The notes: generated by a model not told the origin, from the sequence alone. A DNA stretch of 64,000 bases from Actinoplanes lobatus (GCF_014205215.1 NZ_JACHNC010000001.1:9606501-9670500), one strand, 5' to 3'. Positions 1 through 9,184 are shown, counted from the stretch's first letter. Numbers and translations are program-made.

Positions 1-1
1 C

Positions 2-565
2 GCCGCGGTGGCGTCGCTGGCGCACACCGGCGACCCGCGCCGGGCCGCCGCGAACCCGGCCTGCACGATCGTGGCCGCCGCGGTCCGCGGGCCGCACGTC
101 GGGTACGGCTGGGTCGGCGACAGCCGGGTCTACTGGCTGGGCCCGGACGGCCCGGCCGAGCAGCTCACCGAGGACGACTCGTGGGCCGCGCACGTGATCG
201 CCCTGGGCGCCGACCCGGTGACCGCCATGAACGATCCGAAGGCGCACGCCATCACCGCGTGGCTGGGCGCGGACGCCGGGCCGGTGGCTCCGCGGGTGCG
301 CTCGTTCACCGCCACCGAGCCGGGCCATCTGATCCTGTGCAGCGACGGACTGTGGAACTACCTGCCCGACCCGGCCGAGTTCGGCACCGTGATCCGGGAG
401 GCGCTGGCCGCCGCTCCCGGCCCGCTGGACGCCGCCCGGACACTCGTCGCCTACGCGAACGCGGCCGGCGGCGCGGACAACATCACGGTCGCCCTGGTGC
501 CGGTGCATCCAGTGCCCGAGACCGAACCGAAGACGACGGAACTGTCCACCACCAGCGAGGATTGA
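2..565 (+). CDS. PP2C-family Ser/Thr protein phosphatase (5' truncated)
   Basis: The C-terminal part of a PP2C-type metal-dependent phosphatase; the N-terminus lies before the window. Visible family motifs are GWVGDSRVYWL, the LTEDDSW segment, LILCSDGLWNYL and GADNITVALV, in the order expected for this fold. The Asp residues of GDSR, CSDG and GADN are the usual metal ligands. The stop is 10 nt before the next gene, a von Willebrand A protein, followed by an FHA protein, so this is the phosphatase of a phospho-signalling operon whose kinase is probably upstream. By family it would dephosphorylate Ser/Thr phosphoproteins in the cytosol. The substrate is unknown. Confidence 0.9.
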   Translation, partial: AAVASLAHTGDPRRAAANPACTIVAAAVRGPHVGYGWVGDSRVYWLGPDGPAEQLTEDDSWAAHVIALGADPVTAMNDPKAHAITAWLGADAGPVAPRVRSFTATEPGHLILCSDGLWNYLPDPAEFGTVIREALAAAPGPLDAARTLVAYANAAGGADNITVALVPVHPVPETEPKTTELSTTSED

Positions 566-575
566 GGAGACACGC

Positions 576-1838
576 GTGTCGTACACCGCTGAGGCGTTCC
601 AGAACGAGTACCTCGCCCTGGGTGCGAGCGAGGTCAACGCGATCGTGACGATCACGTCGACCGGGAGCGAGGGCGGGCGCCGCACGGCCGGCGCCACCGA
701 GATCATCATCGTGGACGCGTCCGGGTCGATGCAGGCCGAGGGCCGGATCGGCGCGGCCCGGCAGGCCGCGAAGGCGGCCGTCGAGTGCATCGACGACGGC
801 GTGAACTTCGCCATCATCGCCGGCGTCAGCACCGCCCAGCAGCTGTTCCCGGACCCGGGGCAGCTGGCGGTCTCCTCGCCGCAGACCCGCGCCGACGCGG
901 CCCGGGCGATCGACCGGCTCCAGGCCAACGGCGGCACCGCGATGGGCGCCTGGCTGCTGTTGGCCGCCCAGCTGTTCGCCCAGCGGCCGGGCGACATCAA
1001 GCACGCCATCCTGCTGACCGACGGCGACAACGGTGAGCGGTCCGGCTACCTGGAGACGGTGCTGGACCAGATCAAGGAGCAGTTCGTCTGCGACTGCCGG
1101 GGCGTCGGCGCCAACTGGAAGGTCGCCGAGCTCCGCAAGATCGCCGACCGGATGCTCGGGACCGTGGACATCGTGGCCAGGCCGACCGAGCTGACCGCCT
1201 CGTTCCAGCAGATGATCACCGCGGCGATGGGCAAGACCAGCGCCGACGTCCAGCTCAAGGTGATCACCCCGGTGACCAGCAAGATCCGCTTCGTGAAGCA
1301 GGTCGAGCCGCGGGTGGCCGACCTGACCGGCAAGCGGGTCGAGGACGGGCGGGCGGGCCGTTACCCGCTCGGCTCCTGGGGGCAGGAGAGCCGCGACTAC
1401 CACCTCTGCTTCGACGTCACGCCGGGCAACGTCGGCGACAACATGATGGCCGGGCGGGTGCAGATCCTCGAGGGCGACACGGTGCTCACGACCGTACTGG
1501 TCAAGGCGACCTGGACCGAGGACACCGCGCTCTCCACCAAGATCAACCGGCAGGTCGCCCACTACACCGGGCAGGCCGAGCTGGCCGAGGTGATCCAGGA
1601 GGGGCTGACCGCGCACAAGGCCGGTGACGACCGGACCGCCACCATCAAGTTCGGCCGGGCCGCCCAGCTCGCCCGGGCCAGCGGCAACACCGCCACCGAG
1701 GAGCTGCTGTCCAAGGTGGTGGAGATCGAGGACGCGGTCACCGGCACGGTCCGGCTCAAGCGCCGGGTGGCGGCCGAGGACGAGATGGCCCTGGACACCC
1801 GCTCCACCAAGACGGTCCGGGTGGGCCGCGGCCAGTGA
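576..1838 (+). CDS. von Willebrand factor A domain protein
   Basis: A 420-residue soluble protein with a vWA domain at about residues 40-215. The MIDAS metal site is intact: DASGS at 47-51, the downstream Thr in NGGTAMG near 115, and LLTDGDNGE near 150. The C-terminal half is beta-rich and then helical, as in other actinobacterial VWA proteins beside PP2C/FHA genes. The GTG start at 576 follows GAGGAGACAC. The stop overlaps the next gene's start as GTGA, so the two are translationally coupled. Likely a metal-dependent protein-interaction scaffold in Ser/Thr phospho-signalling. No signal peptide is seen, so it is probably cytosolic. Confidence 0.9.
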   Translation: MSYTAEAFQNEYLALGASEVNAIVTITSTGSEGGRRTAGATEIIIVDASGSMQAEGRIGAARQAAKAAVECIDDGVNFAIIAGVSTAQQLFPDPGQLAVSSPQTRADAARAIDRLQANGGTAMGAWLLLAAQLFAQRPGDIKHAILLTDGDNGERSGYLETVLDQIKEQFVCDCRGVGANWKVAELRKIADRMLGTVDIVARPTELTASFQQMITAAMGKTSADVQLKVITPVTSKIRFVKQVEPRVADLTGKRVEDGRAGRYPLGSWGQESRDYHLCFDVTPGNVGDNMMAGRVQILEGDTVLTTVLVKATWTEDTALSTKINRQVAHYTGQAELAEVIQEGLTAHKAGDDRTATIKFGRAAQLARASGNTATEELLSKVVEIEDAVTGTVRLKRRVAAEDEMALDTRSTKTVRVGRGQ

Positions 1839-2485
1839 GCGTCTACACCTGCCCGAACGGTCACGCGTCCACCGAGGACGATTTCTGCGACACGTGCGGT
1901 TCCCCGATTCAGGGCGCCGCCCCGGCGGCCGTGGCGACCCCGGTGGCGGCCGCGCCGGCCGCGCCGGCCGCGCCGGGCGGGGACTGCCCGAGTTGCCGGG
2001 CGCCCCGGGGGCCGGGCCGGTTCTGCGAGGACTGCGGCTACGACTACACCACCGGGCGGGTCCCGCAGCTCGGCACGCCCACCCCGGCGGCGCCGGCCGG
2101 CGAGTGGACCGCCACGGTCTTCGCCGACCCGGACTACTTCGCCGACAACGACATCGAGGGCGTCGAGTTCCCGGCGGGCGCGCCCCGGCGTACCGTCCGG
2201 CTGGCCCCGCCGCAGGTGCGGATCGGCCGGCACAGCTCCTCGAAGGGCACCGCCCCGGAGATCGACCTGGCGCAGGCGCCCGCCGACCCGGGGGCGTCGC
2301 ACAACCACGCGCTGCTCACCTTCTCGGTGGACGGCACGTGGCTGGTCTCCGATCTCGGCTCGACCAACGGCACCTACCTCAACGGGGAGGCCCAGCCGCT
2401 GGACCCGGGCCAGACCCGGACCCTGAAGGACGGCGACCAGGTGCACGTCGGCGCCTGGACGACGATCACCCTGCACGCGCCGTGA
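1835..2485 (+). CDS. Zinc-ribbon and FHA-domain protein
   Basis: A 216-residue protein with two CxxC-type zinc-ribbon knuckles (CPNG...CDTCG at residues 6-22 and CPSC...CEDCG at 51-68), an Ala/Pro linker, and a C-terminal FHA domain at about 118-212. Phosphothreonine-binding hallmarks are present: IGRHS (130-134), the SHNHA segment near 155, and GSTNGTYLNG (175-184). FHA domains bind pThr peptides, so this is the reader partner of the PP2C eraser two genes upstream. It overlaps the VWA stop by 4 nt and is the last gene before a strong terminator. Confidence 0.92.
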   Translation: MSVYTCPNGHASTEDDFCDTCGSPIQGAAPAAVATPVAAAPAAPAAPGGDCPSCRAPRGPGRFCEDCGYDYTTGRVPQLGTPTPAAPAGEWTATVFADPDYFADNDIEGVEFPAGAPRRTVRLAPPQVRIGRHSSSKGTAPEIDLAQAPADPGASHNHALLTFSVDGTWLVSDLGSTNGTYLNGEAQPLDPGQTRTLKDGDQVHVGAWTTITLHAP

Positions 2486-2492
2486 CGACCGC

Positions 2493-2519
2493 CGGGCCCC
2501 CGGTGTGACCGGGGGCCCG
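2493..2519. terminator. Bidirectional hairpin terminator
   Basis: A perfect 12-bp GC stem (CGGGCCCCCGGT / ACCGGGGGCCCG) with a GTG loop lies between the convergent FHA gene and DUF3500 gene. There is no U-tract, as is common in actinomycetes. Confidence 0.75.
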
Positions 2520-2523
2520 CGCG

Positions 2524-3759
2524 TCAGAAGGTGAACTCGCCGCCGTAGTCACGGGTGTGGTCGCGGTAGATCGTGTGGTAGTGGATCTGGTCCTGGACGA
2601 CCACGCCGTTCTGGCAGACGAACTCCACCCAGACGCTCGGCCCGTCGATCCGCACGTAGTCGGCGTGCTTGGTCAGGGTGGGGGAGCCGGACCAGCCGAT
2701 GTAGGTCTTGTCGATCTCCGACGTGTAGATCTTCATCAGCGCCGCGGCGGTGGCGTCGTCGGCGCCCGCCACCCACGGCTCGATGGCGGCCAGGACCAGC
2801 GCCTTCTGCCCGGCGGTGAGCGCCCCGGCGGACAGGCCCTCCTTCGTCGCCGGGAACTGGCCGTCCTCGCCCGGCCCGACCAGCACGTCGGCGTACGTCT
2901 TCGCCAGCTTCGCCGTCTCACGCTCGGTCTCGGTGAGGCTGTCGAGCATGGTGACCAGGCCGGTCCTCATGTCGTTCAGCGGCGCGTGCCGGACGTCCGC
3001 GGCGTCGGTCCAGGTGATCGGCTCGACGCCGACGAAGTACGGCGACGCCCCGGCCACCTCGCCGTTCTTGTACGCCATGTGCACCGCGAGGTGGTGGCCG
3101 CCGAAGCTGATCTGCCAGGCCCCGGTGGTGCTGGGCGTGCCGAGGAACGCCAGGAAGTAGTTGCCGGACGAGTAGCTCGTGTCCGCGCCGCTGAACGGGC
3201 CACCGCTCGGCATCTCACCGGGCGGGCCGCCGCCCGGCATGCCACCGCTGGGCATCCCGCTCGGTCTCCCGCTGGACATGCCACCGGGTGGGGCACCGCT
3301 GGGCATGTCCGGACGGGCGCTGCTGAGAGCGCCTTTGGCCTGGAGGACGCCGAGGTAGTCGTCGGCGGCCATGATCTGCTCGGCCCGCTCGTAGCCGCCG
3401 CCGGCCCCCGTCCCGAGCGCCGTCTTCAGCACGCTCTTGGCGGCGGCCTGCTCCTCGATGTCCAGGTCACCGAACCGGATGCCGGGGCGGCAGGACGAGC
3501 CGCACGGCAGGTTCGACCACAGGGTCGCGTTGGCCTCGGTCAGCTCCAGCTGGGTGAGCGCCTTCTCGTCGGCGTCGAGGGTGGCGAGGAACGCCTCGGC
3601 CGCCTGGACCACCCCGGCGACCGATTTCTCGTACGACCTGACGATGGGCAGCGCCGCGCTGGACCTCCCGGTCGTCGGCTCCTGGTCCGCCGACTCGCCG
3701 CAGCCCGCGGACGCGAGCACGAGAAGCACGCCGGCGAAGGCCGGCCACCGATTTCTCAC
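2524..3759 (-). CDS. DUF3500-domain lipoprotein
   Basis: A 411-residue predicted lipoprotein. The signal sequence ends in a lipobox, LASAGC, with Cys20 the acylated residue. The rest matches the layout of DUF3500 proteins, a family of unknown function. Residues about 150-190 form a low-complexity Gly/Pro/Met/Ser run built from short MPSGG-like repeats, which looks like a flexible linker inserted into the domain. It faces the FHA gene tail to tail and lies 38 nt downstream of the inositol-monophosphatase-family gene, so it might share that transcript. The family call is from recall of sequence pattern. Confidence 0.8.
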   Translation of the reverse strand: MRNRWPAFAGVLLVLASAGCGESADQEPTTGRSSAALPIVRSYEKSVAGVVQAAEAFLATLDADEKALTQLELTEANATLWSNLPCGSSCRPGIRFGDLDIEEQAAAKSVLKTALGTGAGGGYERAEQIMAADDYLGVLQAKGALSSARPDMPSGAPPGGMSSGRPSGMPSGGMPGGGPPGEMPSGGPFSGADTSYSSGNYFLAFLGTPSTTGAWQISFGGHHLAVHMAYKNGEVAGASPYFVGVEPITWTDAADVRHAPLNDMRTGLVTMLDSLTETERETAKLAKTYADVLVGPGEDGQFPATKEGLSAGALTAGQKALVLAAIEPWVAGADDATAAALMKIYTSEIDKTYIGWSGSPTLTKHADYVRIDGPSVWVEFVCQNGVVVQDQIHYHTIYRDHTRDYGGEFTF

Positions 3760-3797
3760 GATCCGCCCCCTGGTGAAGATCCGTCCGGATCATCACG

Positions 3798-4577
3798 TTA
3801 GCGATCGTTGAGCACCTTCAAGGCGATATCACCCAACTCCGCACTCCGGGAATACAGCGACGCCCCCGGCCCCGGCCGGGTCCGCCCGTCCAGCCCCCGG
3901 TAGTCGCCGCCGGCCTCGGTCACGATCAGCGAGGTGGCCGCGAAGTCCCAGATCTTGCCGCCGGTCTGCACCGCCAGATCCAGTTCGCCCCGGGCCACCA
4001 GCAACGCGGGCTGCACCGTCCACGCGCGCTCGTCGGCCGCCTCGATGAGAGGGGCGACCTTGTCGCGTCCCCAGTCCGGCACCACGCCGAGCCGGCTCCC
4101 GGCCAGCTCCGCCGGCCCGGCGCCGGCGACCCGGATCCGGTGTTCGCCGAGGATCCGCCCGTCCTGGATCCGGCCCTCCCAGGTGCCGCCGCCGCGTTCG
4201 GCCCACCAGATCCGTCCCTGGGCCGGGACGGCCGCGACGGCGACGCTGATCTCGTCCCGCTCCTCGAGGGCGATCAGCACGAGCCACCGGTTGTCGCCCT
4301 CGACGAAGAGATGGGTGCCGTCGATCGGGTCGATGATCCAGCGGCGGCCCTCGGTGCCGGCGGTCTCGCCGTGCTCCTCGCCGAGAACCGCGTCCCCCGG
4401 CCGGGCGGCGGCGAGAACCTCCCGGATCCGGGTCTCGACGGCCCGGTCGGCGGCGGTCACCACCGACCCGTCGGTCTTGACCTCACGCGGCAGCCCGGCG
4501 AGCGCCGCGAAGTGCCGGAGGCCTTCGGCGGCACCCGCGAGGGCGGCGTCCTGGGCGAGTCTCAGATCATCAGCCAC
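3798..4577 (-). CDS. hisN: Inositol-monophosphatase-family phosphatase, probably histidinol-phosphatase
   Basis: A 259-residue enzyme of the Mg-dependent inositol monophosphatase superfamily. Metal-site motifs are GEEHGE (66-71), DPIDGT (83-88) and WDFAA near 208. In actinobacteria this subgroup often acts as HisN, removing phosphate from L-histidinol phosphate in histidine synthesis, but other sugar phosphates are possible. The open frame extends far upstream. I chose GTG at 4577 because GGGGGAG lies just before it and the family similarity starts there. It is divergent from a TetR gene. The family is sure; the hisN assignment is tentative. Confidence 0.8.
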   Translation of the reverse strand: MADDLRLAQDAALAGAAEGLRHFAALAGLPREVKTDGSVVTAADRAVETRIREVLAAARPGDAVLGEEHGETAGTEGRRWIIDPIDGTHLFVEGDNRWLVLIALEERDEISVAVAAVPAQGRIWWAERGGGTWEGRIQDGRILGEHRIRVAGAGPAELAGSRLGVVPDWGRDKVAPLIEAADERAWTVQPALLVARGELDLAVQTGGKIWDFAATSLIVTEAGGDYRGLDGRTRPGPGASLYSRSAELGDIALKVLNDR

Positions 4578-4652
4578 TCCCCCATCCTGCCCGCGGCACC
4601 CCCGAGGGGTTGTCCCGTGTAACGAGAACGTCATGGGAATCTTGAAGTAACA

Positions 4653-5324
4653 ATGCGTACTCAGATGGACCGGATCACCGACGGAGTGATCTTCACCGTG
4701 CCGGCCGGCCTGCCCCGGGGCCGGCACGTGCTGGCCCGTGAGCAGGTGGTGGCCGCCCAGCGGGAGCGGATGATGATCGCCGCCACCGAGCTGCTGGCGG
4801 CCGGGGGCTACCGGGGCTTCGGGGTGCGCGAGATCTGCGCCCGGGCCGCGGTGTCGAGGGCGGCGTTCTACGAGTGCTTCGCCGACAAGGACGCCTGCGT
4901 GCACGCCGCGTACGACCGGTTCATCGCGGTGTTCCTGGACCGCCTGGCGGCGAACCGGGGCGAGGACTGGCCCGGTTGCGTGCGCGAGTTCGTGGCCGCG
5001 TACCTGGGCACGCTGGAGAGCGACCTGGTGGCGGCCCGCGCGTTCGGGGTCGAGATGGACGCGCTGGGCCGGGCGGCCCGTGAGCGGCGGCGCGCCGCGC
5101 TCACCCACCTGGCCGGGTTCATCCGCGACCTGCGGGAGCGGCGGTTCCCCGGCACGACCGGGGACACCCCGCTGAGCGCCTACATCGGAGCCGTCTACGC
5201 GCTGCGGCAGATCGCGTCGGACGCCCTCGACGCCGAACCCGTGCCCGGCCTGTCGGCCCTGATCCCGGAACTGTCCACCTGGCTGTGCCGGATGGTGCAG
5301 AGCCCAGCAGAGGAGAGAGTGTGA
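4653..5324 (+). CDS. TetR-family transcriptional regulator
   Basis: A 223-residue regulator. The N-terminal helix-turn-helix is clear at about residues 33-80 (AATELLAAGGYRGFGVREIC, then AAVSRAAFYECFADKDA), followed by an all-helical ligand domain. Its stop overlaps the GTG start of the acyl-CoA synthetase gene by 4 nt (GTGA), so it probably responds to a fatty-acid or acyl-CoA ligand and controls that operon and itself. It is divergent from the hisN-like gene with 75 nt between. Confidence 0.9.
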   Translation: MRTQMDRITDGVIFTVPAGLPRGRHVLAREQVVAAQRERMMIAATELLAAGGYRGFGVREICARAAVSRAAFYECFADKDACVHAAYDRFIAVFLDRLAANRGEDWPGCVREFVAAYLGTLESDLVAARAFGVEMDALGRAARERRRAALTHLAGFIRDLRERRFPGTTGDTPLSAYIGAVYALRQIASDALDAEPVPGLSALIPELSTWLCRMVQSPAEERV

Positions 5325-7000
5325 CGATCTGTGCCGCGCCCGCGGACGAGAAGGCCCGCCTCGACGATCTACGGCGGGACACCCCGTCGTCGTTCGGTGC
5401 GATGTTCCTGCGGCGCGCCGAGCGTACCCCCGATGAAGTGGCCTATCGGCGACCCGGCAGCGAGGGTGAGTGGATCGCCCAGACCTGGGCGGAGACCGCG
5501 TCAGCGGTCCGGGAGATCGCGGCCGGACTGATCACGCTCGGCCTGCGCCCGGAGGACCGGGTGGCGATCGCGGCCGGCACCTGCGTCGAGTGGATCGAGG
5601 CGGACTTCGGGGTGATGTGCGCGGGCGGCGCGACCACCACCGTCTACCCGTCGTCGTCGCCGGAGGAGGTGGCGCACGTCCTCACCGACTCGGGCAGCCG
5701 GTTCGCGTTCGTGGCGGACGCCGCCCAGGAGGCGAAGGTCGGCCCGCACGTGGAGCGGGTGTTCCGGATGGACGCCCTCGGCGAGCTGCGGGACGCCGGC
5801 CGGGAGGCGCTGGCCGCCGATCCGGAACTGGTGCGGCGGACCACCGGCGCGGTCGGCCCGGACGACCTGGCCACGCTGATCTACACCTCCGGCACCACCG
5901 GCCTGCCCAAGGGTGTGCGGATCACCCACGGCGCGTGGGTCTACCAGGGCCTGGCGATCCAGGCGATGGGCTTCCTGCGGACCGACGACGTCGGCTACCT
6001 GTGGCTGCCGCTGTCGCACGCCTTCGGCAAGGCGCTGCTGGCCTGCCAGCTGTCGGTGGGCTTCGAGTTCGCCGTGGACGGCGACGTGAGCCGGATCGTG
6101 CAGCGGCTCGCCGAGGTGCGGCCGACCATCATGCCGGCCGTGCCGCGGATCTTCGAGAAGGTGTACGCCGGGGTCGGCGCGACGGTCGGCGGTGGCCTCA
6201 AGGGCCGCCTGTTCGCTTGGGCGATCAAGGCCGGGCACCGCAACGTGCTGGCCGACCGGCTGGTGCTGTCGAAGGTGCGGGCCCGGTTCGGCGGGCGGAT
6301 GCGGTTCTTCATCTCCGGCGCCGCCGCGCTCTCGCCGGACATCGCGGTCTGGTTCGGCGCGATGGGCCTGCCGATCGCCGAGGGGTACGGGATGACCGAG
6401 TCCTGCGCCACCACGGTCTTCAACCGCCCCGAGGCCCCGGAGTACGGCACCGTGGGCCGCCCGCTGCCCGGCACCGACGTACGGATCGCCGAGGACGGGG
6501 AGGTCCTGCTGCGCGGCCCCGGCATCATGAGCGGCTACCACGGGCTGGACTCCGGCGAGACCCTGGTGGACGGCTGGCTGCACACCGGCGACATCGGCGA
6601 GATCACCGAGGGCGGCTCGCTGCGGATCACCGACCGCAAGAAAGACCTGATCAAGACGTCGAACGGCAAGTACGTGGCCCCGCAGGCGATCGAGGCGAGG
6701 TTCAAGGCGATCTGCCCGATGGTGAACCAGATCCTGATCCACGGCGACGGGCGGAAGTTCGTCACCGCGCTGATCGACCTGGATCCGGAGGTCACCCGTA
6801 CGCCCGAGGTGGAGGCCGAGGTCGCCGCCTGCGTCGAGCGGCTGAACGCCGGTCTCAACCCGTGGGAGACGATCAAGAGGTTCCTGATCCTCGACGAGCA
6901 CCTGGACGTGGAGAGCGGCCTGCTCACCCCGTCGATGAAGCTGCGCCGCCGGGTGGCCGAGGAGCGCTACCGGTCGCGATTGGACGGTCTCTACACCTAG
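5321..7000 (+). CDS. AMP-dependent long-chain acyl-CoA synthetase
   Basis: A 559-residue adenylate-forming enzyme that would convert fatty acid, ATP and CoA to acyl-CoA, AMP and PPi. Signatures are YTSGTTGLPKG (188-198), GYGMTES near residue 361, the DGWLHTGDIG segment, and the C-terminal DRKKDLIKTSNGKYVAPQ with the catalytic Lys region. The architecture resembles FadD15-type long-chain ligases. The GTG start at 5321 is fixed by the overlap with the TetR stop and by AGAGGAGAG just upstream. Cytosolic or membrane-associated, in lipid metabolism. Confidence 0.93.
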   Translation: MTICAAPADEKARLDDLRRDTPSSFGAMFLRRAERTPDEVAYRRPGSEGEWIAQTWAETASAVREIAAGLITLGLRPEDRVAIAAGTCVEWIEADFGVMCAGGATTTVYPSSSPEEVAHVLTDSGSRFAFVADAAQEAKVGPHVERVFRMDALGELRDAGREALAADPELVRRTTGAVGPDDLATLIYTSGTTGLPKGVRITHGAWVYQGLAIQAMGFLRTDDVGYLWLPLSHAFGKALLACQLSVGFEFAVDGDVSRIVQRLAEVRPTIMPAVPRIFEKVYAGVGATVGGGLKGRLFAWAIKAGHRNVLADRLVLSKVRARFGGRMRFFISGAAALSPDIAVWFGAMGLPIAEGYGMTESCATTVFNRPEAPEYGTVGRPLPGTDVRIAEDGEVLLRGPGIMSGYHGLDSGETLVDGWLHTGDIGEITEGGSLRITDRKKDLIKTSNGKYVAPQAIEARFKAICPMVNQILIHGDGRKFVTALIDLDPEVTRTPEVEAEVAACVERLNAGLNPWETIKRFLILDEHLDVESGLLTPSMKLRRRVAEERYRSRLDGLYT

Positions 7001-7016
7001 GGTCCGATCATGCGTC

Positions 7017-7145
7017 GCAGCCACGACGGTCGCCGACCACGGCGGCCACAGGACGCTGCGGGCGCCGGGCGGCCGTCTGCTCTGCGTGGTGCCGGTGCAG
7101 AGCCCGCCCGGCCTGTTCGACGCGGAGGCCAGCACCTGGGCGTGA
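7017..7145 (+). pseudogene. Possible coding remnant in the intergenic gap
   Basis: Between the acyl-CoA synthetase stop and the next lipoprotein, one frame reads about 42 codons with strong G/C third positions (peptide segment GGRLLCVVPVQSPPGLFDAE) and ends at a TGA near 7145. It has no start codon or ribosome site. It may be a leftover 3' fragment of a lost gene. The rest of the 7001-7232 gap shows only a TAGGGT -10-like hexamer at 7195-7200. Confidence 0.2.
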
Positions 7146-7232
7146 CCTGGGCCGCACCCGGTCCGGCCTGCGCCTATACCGGTTGCGCGATCACATAGGG
7201 TTTTGGATGCGTCGATCCATGGGGGAATCAAC

Positions 7233-8015
7233 ATGTCGCCATCTCGCCCTGCCCTGCTCGCTCTCGCCACCGTCGCGCTGGCCGCCGGGTGCACCAGCCC
7301 GGCCGTCGAGCGGGCATCCACGCCCGCGTCCACGCCGGGCACCGAGTCCACGTCGGCCGCCACCGCGCCGAGCCCGACCGGAACCCCGGCCCGGGACCAG
7401 TTGCTCGCCGCGCTGGAGAAGTCACGCACCAGCACCTACCGGTTCAGCGTGACCGGTGACGTGCCGGACAAGCAGAAGGTCGCCGGATCCGGGACGTTCG
7501 ACCCGAAGGCGAAGCGCCTCAGCGTCAAGTACAAGATCACCGGCAAGGAGACCGACCAGTCCCAGCGGATCGTGGTCGGCACCGACCTGTATTCGCGGGA
7601 GAAGAGCAACGAGACCTGGGTGCACCTCGACCTGAAGCGGATCAAGAAGGACTCGCTGTACTGGTTCGACATGACCGACCCGACCGGCCTGTCCCGGTTC
7701 ACCTCGGCGGTCGACCAGGTCCGCAGCACCGGGCCGAACGCGTACGCCGGCACCCTCGACATCGAGGGCGACAAGTTCAACGAGGGCTTCCTGCCGGTCG
7801 GCACCCCGGCCATCTCGGTCTGGTTCGGCGGAAACGCCCAGTTCACCGCGACCACCGACGCGGCCGGCTGGGTCACCTCCATCGGCGTGACGCTGCGCGA
7901 CAGCGACGGCGCGCTGAAGATGAGCACCCGGCTCAGCGGCCACGGCAAGCCGTCCGGGGTGAAGAAGCCGTCCAACTACGGCGAGGCCTGGGACTTCTAC
8001 TACGACAAGAAGTAG
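7233..8015 (+). CDS. Predicted lipoprotein, LppX/LprG-like
   Basis: A 260-residue exported lipoprotein. The signal peptide ends at LAAGC with Cys20 the lipidated residue, followed by a Ser/Thr/Pro/Ala-rich linker to about residue 55. The C-terminal region is beta-rich and resembles LprG/LppX-type or outer-lipoprotein-like folds that carry lipids, but I could not confirm a named family. The ATG at 7233 is preceded by GGGGGA at good spacing; an upstream in-frame TTG at 7203 lacks a site. A TAGGGT hexamer at 7195 suggests a promoter with a leader of about 30 nt. Confidence 0.8.
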   Translation: MSPSRPALLALATVALAAGCTSPAVERASTPASTPGTESTSAATAPSPTGTPARDQLLAALEKSRTSTYRFSVTGDVPDKQKVAGSGTFDPKAKRLSVKYKITGKETDQSQRIVVGTDLYSREKSNETWVHLDLKRIKKDSLYWFDMTDPTGLSRFTSAVDQVRSTGPNAYAGTLDIEGDKFNEGFLPVGTPAISVWFGGNAQFTATTDAAGWVTSIGVTLRDSDGALKMSTRLSGHGKPSGVKKPSNYGEAWDFYYDKK

Positions 8016-8024
8016 CGGCCGCGG

Positions 8025-8357
8025 TCACATGTCGAAGAGGTCGGCGGCCCGGGTGGCGCGCAGCAGCCATCGCAGGTGCGGCTGCGGATCGTGCAGGTGG
8101 CAGGTCGCCTGCCGGGCCTCCGCCACCCGCCGGGCCGCCACCAGCATCCGCAACCCGGCCGCGTCGCAGAAATCCACGCCGGCCACGTCGATGTGGATCT
8201 GCCGGACCGGGTCGCCGAGACCGATCAGGTCGTGCACCCGGGTCAGGTCGTAGAGCTGGGTCTGCAACGCCTCCACCGACATGGCGTCCAGGCTGCCCTG
8301 GAGGGTGATCAGCAGACGGTCGCCCTCCCGGCTGCCGGCGATCCGGGTCCCGGTCAC
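8025..8357 (-). CDS. STAS-domain anti-sigma factor antagonist
   Basis: A 110-residue STAS-domain protein (SpoIIAA/RsbV type). The conserved DVAGVDFCDAAGLRML segment holds the usual phosphorylatable position and fold core. It starts with GTG at 8357, overlapping the stop of the upstream STAS-HATPase gene by 4 nt (GTGA). The pair therefore looks like a partner-switch module: the antagonist binds the anti-sigma kinase and frees a sigma factor. No sigma factor gene is present nearby. Confidence 0.85.
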   Translation of the reverse strand: MTGTRIAGSREGDRLLITLQGSLDAMSVEALQTQLYDLTRVHDLIGLGDPVRQIHIDVAGVDFCDAAGLRMLVAARRVAEARQATCHLHDPQPHLRWLLRATRAADLFDM

Positions 8358-9184
8358 GACGGACCCTCCGGGCGCGATCGGATGATCGCCCAGACCAGCT
8401 TGCCGCCGCGGGCCGGCAGGGCGCCCCACGCCGACGCCGCCGACCCGACGATCCGCAGCCCCAGGCCCCGGTCGACCAGCGACGGACCGAGCGGGCCGGG
8501 CACCGGATCGCAGACCCGGGGCAGCACCAGGTCACCGTCGTAGACGGCCAGGTGCAGGGCGGCCGCCGGCCCGGAGCCGCGCGACGACACCACCACCTCG
8601 ATGTCGGTGCCGGCGTGCTCGGCCGCGTTCACCACCAGCTCGGAGATCACCAGGCGGGCCCGCTCGCACAGGTGGCCCAGGCCCCAGCCGGAGCAGGCGT
8701 CGGACACCAGTGACCGGGCCTGCATCGCGGCCGCCGGGTCCGGGGGCAGGGCCAGGTGCAGCCGGTCCGGCAGCGCGTTCCGGCCGGACAGGGCGGCCCG
8801 CGCCTGGGAAACGGTCGCGTACAGCACCAGCCAGTCCCGGGCGCCGAGTCGCCGCAGCCGCCGGGCCACCGGCGCGTTCGCCGGCACGCAGACGGCGACC
8901 GCGACCGGCGGTTGCAGGGCGGCCCCCTGGGCGCACGCGGTCAGCCACAGCGGCGCGCTCACCGCGTGCGGGTCGCGCAACCGGTGCAGATCCACGATCA
9001 CCCCGGTCGGGTGCTCGGCGAGGCATTTGTCCAGCACGGTACGGGCCTGCACCGACCGTCGCCGGTCCCAGCCGCCCCATACGGACAGCTCGATGACCGC
9101 GGTGTCCGCGTCGATGACGGCCAGCACCGAATCCGCCACCGCATCACCGGACCACCCGATCAGGTGCGGTGAGCCCGCGCTCAT
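8354..9184 (-). CDS. STAS-HATPase fusion anti-sigma regulatory protein
   Basis: A 276-residue protein with an N-terminal STAS-like domain (about 15-125; VIDLHRLRDPHAVSAPLWL region) and a C-terminal GHKL/HATPase domain of RsbW/SpoIIAB type (about 145-270). The N-box appears as ELVVNAAEHAGT and the G-box as DRGLGLRIV. It would bind ATP, phosphorylate an STAS antagonist and sequester a sigma factor, or act in stress or osmotic signalling. Translationally coupled to the small STAS protein. The start is supported by GGGAGAAGAGGGT just before the ATG. Confidence 0.85.
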   Translation of the reverse strand: MSAGSPHLIGWSGDAVADSVLAVIDADTAVIELSVWGGWDRRRSVQARTVLDKCLAEHPTGVIVDLHRLRDPHAVSAPLWLTACAQGAALQPPVAVAVCVPANAPVARRLRRLGARDWLVLYATVSQARAALSGRNALPDRLHLALPPDPAAAMQARSLVSDACSGWGLGHLCERARLVISELVVNAAEHAGTDIEVVVSSRGSGPAAALHLAVYDGDLVLPRVCDPVPGPLGPSLVDRGLGLRIVGSAASAWGALPARGGKLVWAIIRSRPEGPS

